64,000 nucleotides of DNA, taken from Mycobacterium noviomagense. GTDB taxonomy: Bacteria > Actinomycetota > Actinomycetes > Mycobacteriales > Mycobacteriaceae. The notes beneath the pieces are model-generated. The model was not told the origin of the DNA and did no database searches. It saw only the letters and a program-made list of their open reading frames with translations. The stretch is from NCBI RefSeq assembly GCF_010731635.1, contig NZ_AP022583.1:620001-684000 (forward strand), given 5' to 3'. A program made the translations under genes and the position numbers. Positions 46,269 to 55,433 of the stretch are shown here, one piece after another (the stretch's first letter is position 1; each line of letters starts with the position of its first letter).

Positions 46269-48022
46269 GGCCGGCTCACCTCGTCGGAGCCGGTGACGCG
46301 GCTTTCGTACACGTGCACCGGCACGGTGTCGTCCCAGGGTTGCCGGGTGACCATGTCGGCCACCTTGACGTAGCCGCGCTCGAACTCGCCCGTAGCTGCG
46401 TCGACTAACCGGTATTGCTGGATCTGGCGGTGAATGGGTTGCGCGTCGAGCAGCACGACGCGCACCTCGCCGGGCTCGAAGTGGCAGCGCTCCTGCATCG
46501 CGGCGATCAGTTGTTCGTTGTGCATGTGGCCGTCGCCGAAATTCCAGCCGATGGCGGTGGAACAAATCCGTTCGCCGTCGGTGATGACGTAGTCGTCCTC
46601 GTTCTGCCCGGCCATGGCTCGATGCGCCAACGTGAACAGCGCCCGGCCGTGGGTGTTGAACGAGCGGAAGGCGTAGCCCATGTAGATGGGGATCTGCGCC
46701 GCCTCCTTGCTGCCGTAGAAACGCTCGAGCTGCGCGGCCGGCATGCTGGCGATCGTCACCAGCCCACGGGTGATCTTCTCCTCCGCAGAGGGTTTGACGC
46801 ACCACAGCGTGGTATCCCAGTTGCCGGCGTAGTAGCGCATGCCCGGCAGAAACGAAACCTTGCGCGGGAACAGGTTGCCGACGATCACGACGCCGGCGAG
46901 CACCACGAACAAGACCGCCACCACCACAGGATGTTCCAGCTCTGCAAGCCCCAGGTGCGCGTAGGCGACGAAGAGGGCTCCGACCCCGTAGATCATGAAG
47001 ACGTTCCACTCCAGCGGCACCCCCATCGGGATCGCGGTCAGGATCGCCAGGTGGAAACAGACCATGACGGCGGCGGCGATCGCGGTCGGCCAGCCGCCGT
47101 GGCAGAAGAACAACACAAGCGGCACGCACATCTCCACGGTCGTGCCGCCGTGGGCGACGATCCGCGACAGGCGTCCGGGTCGCAGGTCGTCGGGGAACCG
47201 TTCGAAGAAGGCCCGCTTCATCGACTTCGCCCGAATCAGTGGGTTGTTCGACATCATTGTGGAGATCACGAACGGGAAGTGGTGGTTGAGCTTCGACGTG
47301 GCCGCGCCCATCCAGATCACCAAGAACACCAGTTTCGAGGCGACGATCATGTCCACACCGGGGAGCAAGAACGTCACCGTCATCGACGCGTAGACCTCGC
47401 CGCGGGCGGCCAGAAAGATCACCTTGTCCCGCAGCCCGAGCACGGCGAGCAGGCCGAGGATCACCCAGATCTGCCACAGCGGAAGCAGGCCGACGTCGGT
47501 GCCCAGCGCCGGAACTGGGCCGGTGCCGTCGGAGAACAACGCCCACAACAGCATTACGAGCAAGCCGGCATACAACGCGACGTCTATCGGAGTGCGAGCG
47601 GTGCCCTTCGTCAGCGGGATTCGGTTGGGCCAGGGCGGTAATCGGATCGTGTTCGGGCGCAGCCAGTACAGGATCGAGCCCATCGGCGGGAAGAACCTGT
47701 TGTTCAGCGGCCCGAAGCCGCAGCCCAGGCCGACGACCTCGAAGAGCATCGTGTAGAGCACGACCTTCTCGAACACGATCGGCTCCGACCACCACGAACC
47801 CACGGCGGTGAACCCATTGATGCCCGTGGTGGTCAGCGCGAACAACCAGCCGCCCAGGATGTAGAGACCGATTTTGACGACGTAGAACAGGTGCAACGCG
47901 ACCGGTGTCCCGAAGCCCACCTCGGCCCAATGCCGGGCCATCGGCTGGATCTTCTCGCTTCGCGTGCCTTTGCTCCATTCCGCCATGTCGATCTGCGGCA
48001 GCTCAGGTTTGAAGAATCCCAT
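46265..48022 (-). CDS. DUF3556 integral membrane protein (Rv1132-like)
   Basis: This 585-aa protein has about ten to twelve hydrophobic helices in the first 400 residues (for instance [20 protein letters not shown] and [20 protein letters not shown]) and a soluble C-terminal third. It fits the actinobacterial DUF3556 family, distantly like the HTTM/gamma-carboxylase membrane group. A conserved [14 protein letters not shown] and [19 protein letters not shown] lie between helices. Function unknown. Close in size to Rv1132, which also neighbours metE. Confidence 0.82.
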   Translation of the reverse strand: MGFFKPELPQIDMAEWSKGTRSEKIQPMARHWAEVGFGTPVALHLFYVVKIGLYILGGWLFALTTTGINGFTAVGSWWSEPIVFEKVVLYTMLFEVVGLGCGFGPLNNRFFPPMGSILYWLRPNTIRLPPWPNRIPLTKGTARTPIDVALYAGLLVMLLWALFSDGTGPVPALGTDVGLLPLWQIWVILGLLAVLGLRDKVIFLAARGEVYASMTVTFLLPGVDMIVASKLVFLVIWMGAATSKLNHHFPFVISTMMSNNPLIRAKSMKRAFFERFPDDLRPGRLSRIVAHGGTTVEMCVPLVLFFCHGGWPTAIAAAVMVCFHLAILTAIPMGVPLEWNVFMIYGVGALFVAYAHLGLAELEHPVVVAVLFVVLAGVVIVGNLFPRKVSFLPGMRYYAGNWDTTLWCVKPSAEEKITRGLVTIASMPAAQLERFYGSKEAAQIPIYMGYAFRSFNTHGRALFTLAHRAMAGQNEDDYVITDGERICSTAIGWNFGDGHMHNEQLIAAMQERCHFEPGEVRVVLLDAQPIHRQIQQYRLVDAATGEFERGYVKVADMVTRQPWDDTVPVHVYESRVTGSDEVSRP

Positions 48023-48164
48023 GCCGGACAGATTAGAACGTGTTCTAGATGTGTGGGCGCGGGTTCGCGGCGCGAGGTCTCACCAAATGTCTTTGACTAC
48101 TACCTAACGTAGTAGTAAGAACGGTGCTACAGGTCGACCACGCGTAGGGGGGGCGGTGATCCTG

Positions 48165-48626
48165 ATGACCGATCAGATCCAGCAACCACGGGACAACGCG
48201 GATCGGTTTCTGCGCTGGGCCGCAGTCGCCTTCGCCATCGGGTTTGCGGTACACGGCCTGGATCATCTGCGACGCGGCATGTCGGCATCGCCGCCGTTCA
48301 TCATGGCCGGCGGCACGGTGCAGGGTCTGTTCGTCGTCGCCGCGATTGGCATGGTGCTCACGCGTCGCAGGCAGGCGCCGCTGGCGGGGATTCTCGTCGG
48401 CTTCGGCAGTGCGCTGGTCTTCACGTATGCACACCTGCTGCCCACGGTGTTGCCCGGCTACCAGGACAGCTTCATCTCTCCGCCGCACATCAACGTGACG
48501 TGGTTCTCGTGGGTCAGCGCAGTCGCGGAGATCGGCAGCGGCATCGTGTTCGGGATTGCCGGCATCCAGGCCATCCGGCGATCCGCTGAGGCGGATATGT
48601 TGTTGGCCGACAACGCCGCTAGGTGA
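48165..48626 (+). CDS. Small four-helix membrane protein
   Basis: This 153-aa protein has four hydrophobic segments (WAAVAFAIGFAVHGL, VQGLFVVAAIGMVL, LAGILVGFGSALVFTYAHLLP and WVSAVAEIGSGIVFGIAGI). The His residues near the helix ends (HGLDHLRRG, YAHLLP) could bind heme or metal. The ATG at 48165 is favoured because the AGGGGGGG site lies about ten bases before it. The downstream DUF393 gene follows after 11 bases, so they probably share a transcript. No family is recognised with confidence. Confidence 0.7.
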   Translation: MTDQIQQPRDNADRFLRWAAVAFAIGFAVHGLDHLRRGMSASPPFIMAGGTVQGLFVVAAIGMVLTRRRQAPLAGILVGFGSALVFTYAHLLPTVLPGYQDSFISPPHINVTWFSWVSAVAEIGSGIVFGIAGIQAIRRSAEADMLLADNAAR

Positions 48627-48637
48627 AGGATGGGCGT

Positions 48638-49015
48638 ATGGCAGGAATTCTCTTCTTCGACGGCGTATGCGGAATGTGCACGCGCTCGGCGTATTTCGTG
48701 CTGAAGCTCAACCGGACCGGTGACGTGCGGATCGAGCCGCTGCAAAGCGCGGGAGTCGCGGACCGGCTCGGCATCGCACCGTCGCAGCTGCTCGATTCCA
48801 CCCGGTGGCTGGACGAGTCGGGCGCCGTCTACTCCGGTGCGGAGGCCTTTAATGCGGCGGTGTCGGCCGCGCTCGGCACCAAGTTGCCGTTGGCCCTGTA
48901 CCGGATTCCCGGCGTGCGGTTCGTCCAGGATGCGATCTATAGGTGGGTGGCGGCACATCGCTACCGCTTCCCCGGCACGACGCCGTACTGCGAGTCACAT
49001 CCTTCTGCTTGCTGA
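48638..49015 (+). CDS. DUF393 thiol-disulfide oxidoreductase-like protein
   Basis: This 125-aa protein has the DUF393 signature FFDGVCGMCTRS near the N terminus, with a CxxC-like Cys pair (VCGMC), and ends GTTPYCESHPSAC. The family is annotated as predicted thiol-disulfide oxidoreductases, often next to membrane proteins. The start follows a GAAGGA site. Coupled with the four-helix membrane protein, it may act on membrane-associated thiols. Function not established. Confidence 0.8.
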   Translation: MAGILFFDGVCGMCTRSAYFVLKLNRTGDVRIEPLQSAGVADRLGIAPSQLLDSTRWLDESGAVYSGAEAFNAAVSAALGTKLPLALYRIPGVRFVQDAIYRWVAAHRYRFPGTTPYCESHPSAC

Positions 49016-49088
49016 CTGACCGCCGGCCGGGCGTCGTCGCATACAGTCGACCCCGCAGTGGGTACTCCCCCAGCGTCTGGGAGCGGCG

Positions 49089-50510
49089 ATGAAATTAGTG
49101 CAGGAAACACCGTTTCGGTTTCGCATCGACCCGTCCGGCGCAATGCGCGTGCCGGGAGTGATCTTCGCGTCGTCGTCGCTGCTGCCCGACACCAACCGCG
49201 AACCCCTGCTGCGGCAGGTGGCGAACGTCGCGACCTTGCCGGGCATTGTCGAGGCGTCGTACGCGATGCCCGACATCCATCTGGGCTACGGCTTCCCGAT
49301 CGGCGGCGTGGCCGCGACCGACATCCGCGACGGCGGCGTGATCTCGCCCGGCGGTGTGGGATTCGACATCTCCTGCGGTGTGCGGCTGCTGTCAGCCGAT
49401 CTCGAACGGACTGAGTTCGCCAAAGTTGCCCGGGTGGTGATGGATCTGTTGAGCAAACGCATTCCCCGTGGTGCGGGACCGGGAGCGGTGCGCTCGCCGG
49501 TCAGCGACAACGAGTTGAATCACGTGCTGCGCGGCGGTTCTCGGTACGTGGTCGAGCACGGTGACGGGTCAGAGCTCGACTTAGAGCGCTGCGAGGACGG
49601 CGGCGCGTTCGACGAGGCTGACCCGTCCGCGATCAGCCAGCGAGCGCGGGAGCGGGGTCGCCACCAGCTCGGCAGCCTTGGCTCCGGCAATCATTTCCTG
49701 GAGGTCCAGCATGTGGTCGAAGTGTCCGACGAGCCCGTTGCCAAGGCTTTCGGGCTGCGCGCCGGCCAAGTATGCGTGATGATCCACTGCGGATCGCGTG
49801 GACTCGGACATCAGATCTGCACCGACGAAGTGCACGCGATGGACCGTGCCATGGAGCGCCATAAAGTGCAGGTCCCTGATCGGCAATTAGCTTGCGTGCC
49901 AATGGATTCAGCCGAAGGTCGCCGCTACCTGGCGGCGATGTATGCAGCGGCGAACTACGCGCGCGCCAACCGGCAGATCCTCGGCAGGGCCGCATCGGAG
50001 GTGTTTCGGTCGGCCACCGGCAACGGATTGGAATTGGTTTACGACATTTCGCATAACCTCGCCCGGATCGAACGGCACGATGTCGGAGGACAGCTGCTCG
50101 ACCTTTGTGTGCACCGCAAGGGCGCGACCCGGGCGCTGCCGCCCGGGCACGCAAAACTGCCAACGGATTTGGCTGATGTCGGCCAACCCGTGTTGATACC
50201 GGGGTCGATGGGGACCGCGTCATATGTATTGGCTGGGGTGACTGGTGGCGGTGCGTTTCATTCGACCTGTCACGGCGCCGGTAGGCGGCTGAGCCGCCAT
50301 CAAGCGGCCCGCTCGGTATCGCCGAACGAATTGCGCGAGCAACTGGAACGACGACAGAAGATCCTCGTCCGTGGCGCGTCGAAACGCGGACTGGTCGAAG
50401 AGGCGCCCGCGGCCTACAAGGACGTTTCGGAGGTTGTCGCGGTCGCCGAACAGGCGGGCCTATGTCGCACTGTGGCCCGACTGGAACCGCTGGGCGTGGT
50501 GAAGGGTTGA
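49089..50510 (+). CDS. rtcB: RNA-splicing ligase RtcB
   Basis: This 473-aa GTP/Mn-dependent ligase joins RNA 2',3'-cyclic phosphate (or 3'-phosphate) ends to 5'-OH ends. The metal-site motifs are present: [11 protein letters not shown] (Asp and Cys), [21 protein letters not shown] and the DISHNLAR His. The guanylated His lies in the C-terminal STCHGAGR. Its stop overlaps the archease start by one base (TGATG). In bacteria RtcB repairs broken tRNA or rRNA after RNase toxin attack. Confidence 0.95.
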   Translation: MKLVQETPFRFRIDPSGAMRVPGVIFASSSLLPDTNREPLLRQVANVATLPGIVEASYAMPDIHLGYGFPIGGVAATDIRDGGVISPGGVGFDISCGVRLLSADLERTEFAKVARVVMDLLSKRIPRGAGPGAVRSPVSDNELNHVLRGGSRYVVEHGDGSELDLERCEDGGAFDEADPSAISQRARERGRHQLGSLGSGNHFLEVQHVVEVSDEPVAKAFGLRAGQVCVMIHCGSRGLGHQICTDEVHAMDRAMERHKVQVPDRQLACVPMDSAEGRRYLAAMYAAANYARANRQILGRAASEVFRSATGNGLELVYDISHNLARIERHDVGGQLLDLCVHRKGATRALPPGHAKLPTDLADVGQPVLIPGSMGTASYVLAGVTGGGAFHSTCHGAGRRLSRHQAARSVSPNELREQLERRQKILVRGASKRGLVEEAPAAYKDVSEVVAVAEQAGLCRTVARLEPLGVVKG

Positions 50511-50929
50511 TGGCCCCTGATCGCGGCCACTGCACCCTGCCCCATCCCGCTGATATCACCATCGAAGCCTGGGCTCCGACCCGCGAGGCGTGCCTGGCTG
50601 AAGCGGTGATGGGACTCACGGAGAGTTTCGTCGACGTCTCGGATGCGGCGCCGCTGCGGACCATCACTTCTGAGTTGGTCGCGACGAATGACAGCGATCG
50701 TCTGGTGGCGGCACTCGACGAGCTGATCTTTCTGCTCGACACCCAAGGCGTTGTCCCGTTAGGCGCGGACGTCGACATCGACTCGAAGTCAGTGCGATTG
50801 ACCATGCCGGTGGCCTCGCTCAGCGACGTCACGCTGATCGGTGCGGCGCCGAAGGCCGTCGCGCTGTCGGGGCTCGAGTTCAGCCATACCGGCGACCACT
50901 GGCGTTGCCGCGCCACGATCGACGTCTAG
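50510..50929 (+). CDS. Archease, RtcB activator protein
   Basis: This 139-aa protein fits archease: HPADITIEAWAPTREACLAEAVMGL at the N terminus, a ALDELIFLLDT helix in the middle, and a C-terminal GLEFSHTGDHWRCRATIDV with a Glu and a Asp typical of the metal-binding pocket. Archease speeds RtcB guanylation and turnover. The overlap with rtcB indicates that the two are made together. Confidence 0.88.
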   Translation: MAPDRGHCTLPHPADITIEAWAPTREACLAEAVMGLTESFVDVSDAAPLRTITSELVATNDSDRLVAALDELIFLLDTQGVVPLGADVDIDSKSVRLTMPVASLSDVTLIGAAPKAVALSGLEFSHTGDHWRCRATIDV

Positions 50930-50963
50930 CGCCAAGCCGCAGTACCCCTCACCCGCGTGGGCG

Positions 50964-50982
50964 TAAGGTGACCCTAACTGCA
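50964..50982 (+). promoter_or_regulatory. IdeR/DtxR-like iron box before feoA
   Basis: TAAGGTGACCCTAACTGCA matches the IdeR consensus (TTAGGTTAGGCTAACCTAA) at 12 of 19 positions, with the left half (AAGGT-A) and the central CTAAC retained. It sits 20 bases before the feoA ATG, in the only gap between archease and feoA. If real, it links feoAB-nfu to Fe2+-IdeR repression. The match is partial, so this is a candidate. Confidence 0.5.
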
Positions 50983-51002
50983 CTCAAACGTTAAGGCACG
51001 TC

Positions 51003-51272
51003 ATGCATGGTCAAGGCCAGGATCCGCGTCGATCCGATCTTGCCCAGCTGGCACCAGGTCAGCGGGCGACAGTGGTGGGTTTGGCGCCGCAGGCCGACCC
51101 CGCGGTCGGACGTCGACTGCACCAATTGGGCTTCCGGCCAACCGCCCGCGTCGACGTGATCCGCCGCGCACCGCTAGGTGATCCCACGATCTACCGAGTC
51201 CACGACACCGAACTGTGTATCCGTCGCCGCGAGGCGCAACTGATCGAGGTCCTCCCGGAGACCCAGCCATGA
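51003..51272 (+). CDS. feoA: FeoA ferrous iron transport accessory protein
   Basis: This 89-aa SH3-like FeoA has the family pattern LAPGQRATVVGL, RRLHQLGFRPTARVDVIRRAPLGDPTIYRV and LCIRRREAQLIEV. FeoA binds the cytoplasmic part of FeoB and supports ferrous transport. Its stop overlaps the feoB ATG (ATGA). The first gene after an IdeR-like box. Confidence 0.93.
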   Translation: MHGQGQDPRRSDLAQLAPGQRATVVGLAPQADPAVGRRLHQLGFRPTARVDVIRRAPLGDPTIYRVHDTELCIRRREAQLIEVLPETQP

Positions 51273-53182
51273 CGTCGTGTCATGCCGAGGGCAGCGGGGC
51301 GGTTGCCGTCGCAGATCTTCGTCGGGTCGCCCTGGTGGGCAGTCCGAATGCCGGCAAGACCAGCGTCTTCAACCATCTGACCGGGCTGCGCGCGAAGATC
51401 GGCAACTACCCGGGCGTCACCGTCGGACGCAGTGTGGGTACCGCGAAAGTGGATGGCGTCGAGATCGTTGTCGAGGACCTGCCCGGCACCTACAGCCTCG
51501 ACCCCATCAGCCCGGACGAGCAGGTGGTCACAGACCTGCTCACCGGGGATCTCGATGGCATCGGCCGACCCGATGCGGTGCTGCTGGTGGCCGACGCCAC
51601 CACGCTGCGTCGTTCGATAACTCTGGTGGCGGAGGTCCTGCGCCTCGATTTGCCGTGCGTGCTGGTACTCACGATGACTGACGAATTGACGTCGCGTGGC
51701 GGCCGGATCGATACCGATGCCCTATCGACGGCCCTGGGTATCCCGGTGACCGCGGTCGTCGCGCACCGCGGCACGGGCATTGCGGCTTTGCGCGCCCAGC
51801 TGGGGTCGTTCACGCAGTGGAAACGGCCACCGCTTTTGCCTCCGTCCGACCACAACACCGCCGACGCCTGGGGCAAGTCGGTGCTTGATGCGGCAGGTTA
51901 TGTCGCGCCGCAACCGGATCACCGCACCAACCGGATCGACCGGTTGATCCTGCACCCGTTGCGGGGCACGGTCGTCTTCTTCGCGGTGATGTTCGCCTTC
52001 TTCCAGATCGTCTTCACCGTCGGTGCCCCACTGCGCGATTGGATCGGTGACGGACTGAACTGGCTGGGCGCCCAGATCGCCGATCACTTGGGCAACTCAA
52101 TCGTGGGTAGCCTGCTGGGCCACGGAATCATCGGCGGTGTCGGTACCGTCCTGCAGTTCATCCCGCAGATTGCGTTGCTGTTCTTGCTGATTGCGCTGCT
52201 CGAGAACATCGGCTACATGGCACGGGCAGCGTTCGTGATGGACCGGGTGATGGCCATCACCGGTCTGGAAGGCCGCGCCTTCGTTGCGATGCTGTCGTCG
52301 TTCGCCTGCGCCATTCCCGGCATCATGGCTACCCGGACGTTGCCGTCATCGCGCGACCGGATCGCCACCATTTTGAGTGCACCGCTGATGACCTGTTCGG
52401 CGCGTCTGCCGGTGTACACCTTGCTGGTCGGTCTGCTGGTCGCCCCCCAAACGCGTTGGTGGGGGTTCAGTGCGCAGGGCATCACGATGTTCTTGCTGTA
52501 TCTCGGTGGGGGCACCTCGGCCCTGATCGCGGCGTGGTTGTTCAAGTCGACGATCCTGCGCAGCGACCTGCTGCCGTTCACCATGGAACTCCCGCCGTAT
52601 CGGTTCCCGTCGCCGCAAGCCGTCCTGGTCGCGGTGTGGAGCGCGTCGAAGATGTTCTTGCGCAAGGCCGGAACGATCATCTTGGCCGTTTCACTGGTGC
52701 TGTGGGCGCTGCTCAACCTGCCGACCCGCGATGCCGAGACCGCTCACATGTCGCCCACCGACGCGACCGCATACGTGATGAGCCACAGCTATGCCGCCGA
52801 CGTCGGCAAAGCAATCGAGCCCGTGTTCAAACCGCTCGGCTTCGACTGGCATATCGATATCGCGCTGGTCGGTGCCCTGTCGGCGCGTGAGGTGTTCGTG
52901 TCTACGCTGGGCCAGGTTTCGGCCGCGACAAACCCCGCCGATCCGGGTGAAGCGCTGGCGACAATGACCGACGACCACGGCCACAAGGTCTTCACGGGGC
53001 CGACCGTGATCGCATTGCTGGTGTATTTCATGTTCGCGTTGCAGTGCATGTCGACAGTCGTCGTGATGCGCCGAGAGACCAACTCGTGGCGATGGCCGGG
53101 CCTGGCCTTCGGTTACATGTTCGTGCTCGCGTGGGTGATGGCGTTCGCTGCCAGGTCGATCGCGGTAGGAGTCGGGGCATGA
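51269..53182 (+). CDS. feoB: FeoB ferrous iron transporter
   Basis: This 637-aa protein has an N-terminal G domain (G1 GSPNAGKT at 24-31, G3 DLPG at 70-73), a helical linker, and a membrane domain with about eight or nine helices including two GxxxG-like Gate motifs (FACAIPGIMATRTL and the KMFLRKAGTIIL stretch). FeoB imports Fe2+ with nucleotide hydrolysis. The G4 motif is T135-M-T-D rather than N-x-x-D. Thr replaces the usual Asn, which could change guanine specificity. Coupled to feoA and nfu. FeoAB is not in the H37Rv segment as I remember it. Confidence 0.95.
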   Translation: MTSCHAEGSGAVAVADLRRVALVGSPNAGKTSVFNHLTGLRAKIGNYPGVTVGRSVGTAKVDGVEIVVEDLPGTYSLDPISPDEQVVTDLLTGDLDGIGRPDAVLLVADATTLRRSITLVAEVLRLDLPCVLVLTMTDELTSRGGRIDTDALSTALGIPVTAVVAHRGTGIAALRAQLGSFTQWKRPPLLPPSDHNTADAWGKSVLDAAGYVAPQPDHRTNRIDRLILHPLRGTVVFFAVMFAFFQIVFTVGAPLRDWIGDGLNWLGAQIADHLGNSIVGSLLGHGIIGGVGTVLQFIPQIALLFLLIALLENIGYMARAAFVMDRVMAITGLEGRAFVAMLSSFACAIPGIMATRTLPSSRDRIATILSAPLMTCSARLPVYTLLVGLLVAPQTRWWGFSAQGITMFLLYLGGGTSALIAAWLFKSTILRSDLLPFTMELPPYRFPSPQAVLVAVWSASKMFLRKAGTIILAVSLVLWALLNLPTRDAETAHMSPTDATAYVMSHSYAADVGKAIEPVFKPLGFDWHIDIALVGALSAREVFVSTLGQVSAATNPADPGEALATMTDDHGHKVFTGPTVIALLVYFMFALQCMSTVVVMRRETNSWRWPGLAFGYMFVLAWVMAFAARSIAVGVGA

Positions 53183-53754
53183 TTCCGATCCATGCCATCG
53201 CCACCTCGAATCCTCAGCAATTGCGCTGGGTCGTGCCGCCGGGCAGCAACCTCCCATCTGAAGGCGCCGTCCGGCACGTCCCGGGGCGGCTCGGCGCCTT
53301 GTTAGACCGCGGAGTCATCGATGCGTTGACGGTGCGCGGAACCGATGTGTTGATCACGCTGCGGCCCGGCGCCAGTTGGCGCGAGCTCGGCGACGACGTG
53401 CGTGACGCGCTCAGCGAGGCACTGCGTGACCCCGCGGGTTGGCAGGTCGACGCGTCATCCGCCGATACAAGCGCTGAGCTGGCCGAGGTGGCCACCTCGC
53501 TGCTCGCTGGACCGATCGGCGCGCTCGCTGAATCACACGGCGGATCAATCGAATTGGTGTCAGTGACCGGTAGCCACGTCGTCGTCCGGATGTCGGGCGC
53601 CTGCGCCGGATGTCCGGCGTCGGGCTCGACGATCTACGAAAAGCTGCAGTCCGAGTTGCGCCGACGAGTGGGCGACCAGGTCGATGTTTCCTACGAAAAC
53701 GAGTTCCCGCCATTGTCGCTTGGCAAGAAGCTGCTGTCTCTCCTAGTCCGCTGA
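53179..53754 (+). CDS. NifU C-terminal-domain (Nfu-type) Fe-S scaffold protein in the feo operon
   Basis: This 191-aa protein has an N-terminal region similar to Nfu N domains in length only, and a C-terminal NifU-like domain (about 100-180) with the cluster-binding C142-x2-C145 in MSGACAGCPASGSTIYEKL. It ends with a Leu/Lys-rich tail. The ATG overlaps the feoB stop. Nfu proteins carry [4Fe-4S] clusters to apo-proteins. Its place in the feo operon suggests direct use of imported iron or an FeoC-like regulatory role through an Fe-S cluster. That role is inference. Confidence 0.85.
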   Translation: MIPIHAIATSNPQQLRWVVPPGSNLPSEGAVRHVPGRLGALLDRGVIDALTVRGTDVLITLRPGASWRELGDDVRDALSEALRDPAGWQVDASSADTSAELAEVATSLLAGPIGALAESHGGSIELVSVTGSHVVVRMSGACAGCPASGSTIYEKLQSELRRRVGDQVDVSYENEFPPLSLGKKLLSLLVR

Positions 53755-53756
53755 GG

Positions 53757-54266
53757 CTACTGCGCCTGCTTGACCGGCGGGCGGTAGAAGATCAGCAGCT
53801 GGCCGATGGCCCCGGCCAGGCCCAGCAGGGCCGACAACAGCAGGCCTTTCCAGCCGTCGAGCCAGTTGTGCCCGAAGATCAGCCAGTCCAAGCTGAGCCG
53901 CCCGGGACCCAGCGTGGCCACCGCGACGGCGCTGACCGCGAGGACAAGGTTGTACTCCCAGCCCTCCTTGACGATGAAGAATCCGTTGGGCCGGTGCACA
54001 GTCCAAGCCGCGACTAACATCAGCGAGACGAAGCCCGCCGCCGGGATGGGGGTCAGCAGCCCTGCCGCCAGGCCAAGTCCGGCCGATACCTCAGTAGTGG
54101 CGGCGACGGCTGCATGAAAGGTGCCGGGCTTCATGCCGATGCTCTCGAACCAACGCGCGGTTCCCGGGATTCGGCCGCCGCCGAAGAACTTGTTGAAGCC
54201 GTGGGCGGCAAGGGTCAAGCCGAGCACCAACCGCAGAATCAATAAGCCGACATCGTAGGCAGTCAT
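53757..54266 (-). CDS. DoxX-family membrane protein
   Basis: This 169-aa protein has four hydrophobic helices: VGLLILRLVLGLTLAAHGF, TTEVSAGLGLAAGLLTPIP, YNLVLAVSAVAVATLG and GLLLSALLGLAGAIGQLLIF. The HGFNKFFGG and GWEYN motifs are typical of the DoxX family. In M. tuberculosis a DoxX protein joins SodA and SseA in thiol/oxidative defence. It is downstream of an HxlR regulator gene on the same strand, so the two may form an operon. It ends two bases from the nfu stop. Confidence 0.85.
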   Translation of the reverse strand: MTAYDVGLLILRLVLGLTLAAHGFNKFFGGGRIPGTARWFESIGMKPGTFHAAVAATTEVSAGLGLAAGLLTPIPAAGFVSLMLVAAWTVHRPNGFFIVKEGWEYNLVLAVSAVAVATLGPGRLSLDWLIFGHNWLDGWKGLLLSALLGLAGAIGQLLIFYRPPVKQAQ

Positions 54267-54310
54267 AGTGTCAAGCTAGATCATCGGACGCCTGCGGTGT
54301 GCTGTACCCC

Positions 54311-54691
54311 TTAGGCAGCGCCGACAGCCATATGGCGTTTGCCCCACGCGCACATCGCCTCGGTCACCGGCCGCAACGACTGCCCGTACTCCGTCAACGA
54401 ATACACGACACGTGGCGGGACTTCAGCAAAGACCTCGCGGTGGACGATGCCGTCGGATTCCAGCTCACGCAGTTGTCGCGACAAAACTCGGTCGCTGATA
54501 CCGCGGGTCTTGCTCCGCAATTCGGCGAACCGCTGGGCGCCGTCGGTCATCAAGTGAAAGATCAGCACGGCTTTCCACTTGCCGCCGATCACCGCGAGCG
54601 TGGCCTCGACCGGGCACTCGAAGTTGTTGTCCACGCTAACCTCCGGGTCAGTAACCCACTTCGAAGTGCGCTCTTGTTCGTTGCGCGCCAT
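54311..54691 (-). CDS. HxlR-family transcriptional regulator
   Basis: This 126-aa winged-helix regulator has the HxlR core: CPVEATLAVIGGKWKAVLIFHL, RFAELRSKTRGISDRVLSRQLRELE and VPPRVVYSLTEYGQSL. The Cys in FECPVE is in the position of the redox-sensing Cys of HypR/YodB-like members, so it could sense electrophiles or disulfide stress. The ATG at 54691 is used; a GTG preceding DNNFECP is an alternative. Divergent from an F420-reductase-like gene across about 75 bases and upstream of doxX. It may control both. Confidence 0.87.
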   Translation of the reverse strand: MARNEQERTSKWVTDPEVSVDNNFECPVEATLAVIGGKWKAVLIFHLMTDGAQRFAELRSKTRGISDRVLSRQLRELESDGIVHREVFAEVPPRVVYSLTEYGQSLRPVTEAMCAWGKRHMAVGAA

Positions 54692-54765
54692 CAACGTAGC
54701 GTTCCCGAGCGGCGGGGATGTGCGGACTGGGGTAACTCTGCTCCCTGAGCGCTTAGGAGCCCGAC

Positions 54766-55380
54766 ATAAAGATCGCGATTATCGGAGCAGGCAATGTCGG
54801 CAGCACGCTGGGCGGTGCGTGGGGTAACCGCGGCCATCACGTCACGTTCGGTGTTCGGCACCCGGATGACCCGAAGTATGCGTCGCTTGGTGCAGTCGCG
54901 ACCAACGAATCGGCGGTCGCGTCCGCCGAAGTCGTCGCCTTGTGCACGCCGTGGCAGAGCACGCAGGCTGCCGTGCAGACCTGCGGGGACCTGACTGGCA
55001 AGGTCCTCATCGACTGCACGAACCCGCTGACACCGGACGTCGCCGGCTTGGAGGTTGGGCATACCACATCCGGAGCAGAGCAGGTCGCGGCCTGGGCGAA
55101 CGGCGCGCGGGTCTGTAAAGCGATGAACCAGATCGGCGCCCCGATGATGGATGCGCCCCAACTGCCGGGCAAACCCGTGATGTTCATCTGCGGTGACGAT
55201 GACGACGCGAAGTCGGTGACCGCCGGGTTGGTCGACGAGCTTGGCTTCGAGACGGTCGACATCGGCGAGCTGGCGCTGGCCCGGCTGCTCGAACCGTACG
55301 CATTGCTGTGGATTCACCTGGCACTGCGCCGCGGATTCGGCCCGACCTTCGGGTTCGGCCTGTTGCGCGGCCAGCCATAA
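54766..55380 (+). CDS. NADPH-dependent F420 reductase-like protein, apparent ATA start codon
   Basis: This is about 204 aa. The frame opens IKIAIIGAGNVGSTLGGAWG, an intact Rossmann motif, then FGVRHPDDPKY, TPWQSTQAAV, IDCTNPLTPD and WANGARVCKAMNQIGA, all typical of the F420 reductase / YqeC-like oxidoreductase family. In place of ATG there is an ATA at 54766, seven bases after an AGGAG site, with an in-frame TAG just upstream (54754-54756). The next standard start would delete the dinucleotide motif. So either ATA is used or the real ATG was changed. Divergent from hxlR. Confidence 0.8.
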   Translation: MKIAIIGAGNVGSTLGGAWGNRGHHVTFGVRHPDDPKYASLGAVATNESAVASAEVVALCTPWQSTQAAVQTCGDLTGKVLIDCTNPLTPDVAGLEVGHTTSGAEQVAAWANGARVCKAMNQIGAPMMDAPQLPGKPVMFICGDDDDAKSVTAGLVDELGFETVDIGELALARLLEPYALLWIHLALRRGFGPTFGFGLLRGQP

Positions 55381-55433
55381 GCCGGCTGCCAGTAGACGCG
55401 TTCGGGCGTTTGCCCGGGAGGTAACCTCGGGGC

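Noticed and set aside
46415..47641. 408-codon plus-strand open frame
   Set aside because: Antisense to the DUF3556 membrane protein; His/Arg/Asp-rich composition reflects reversed membrane codons.
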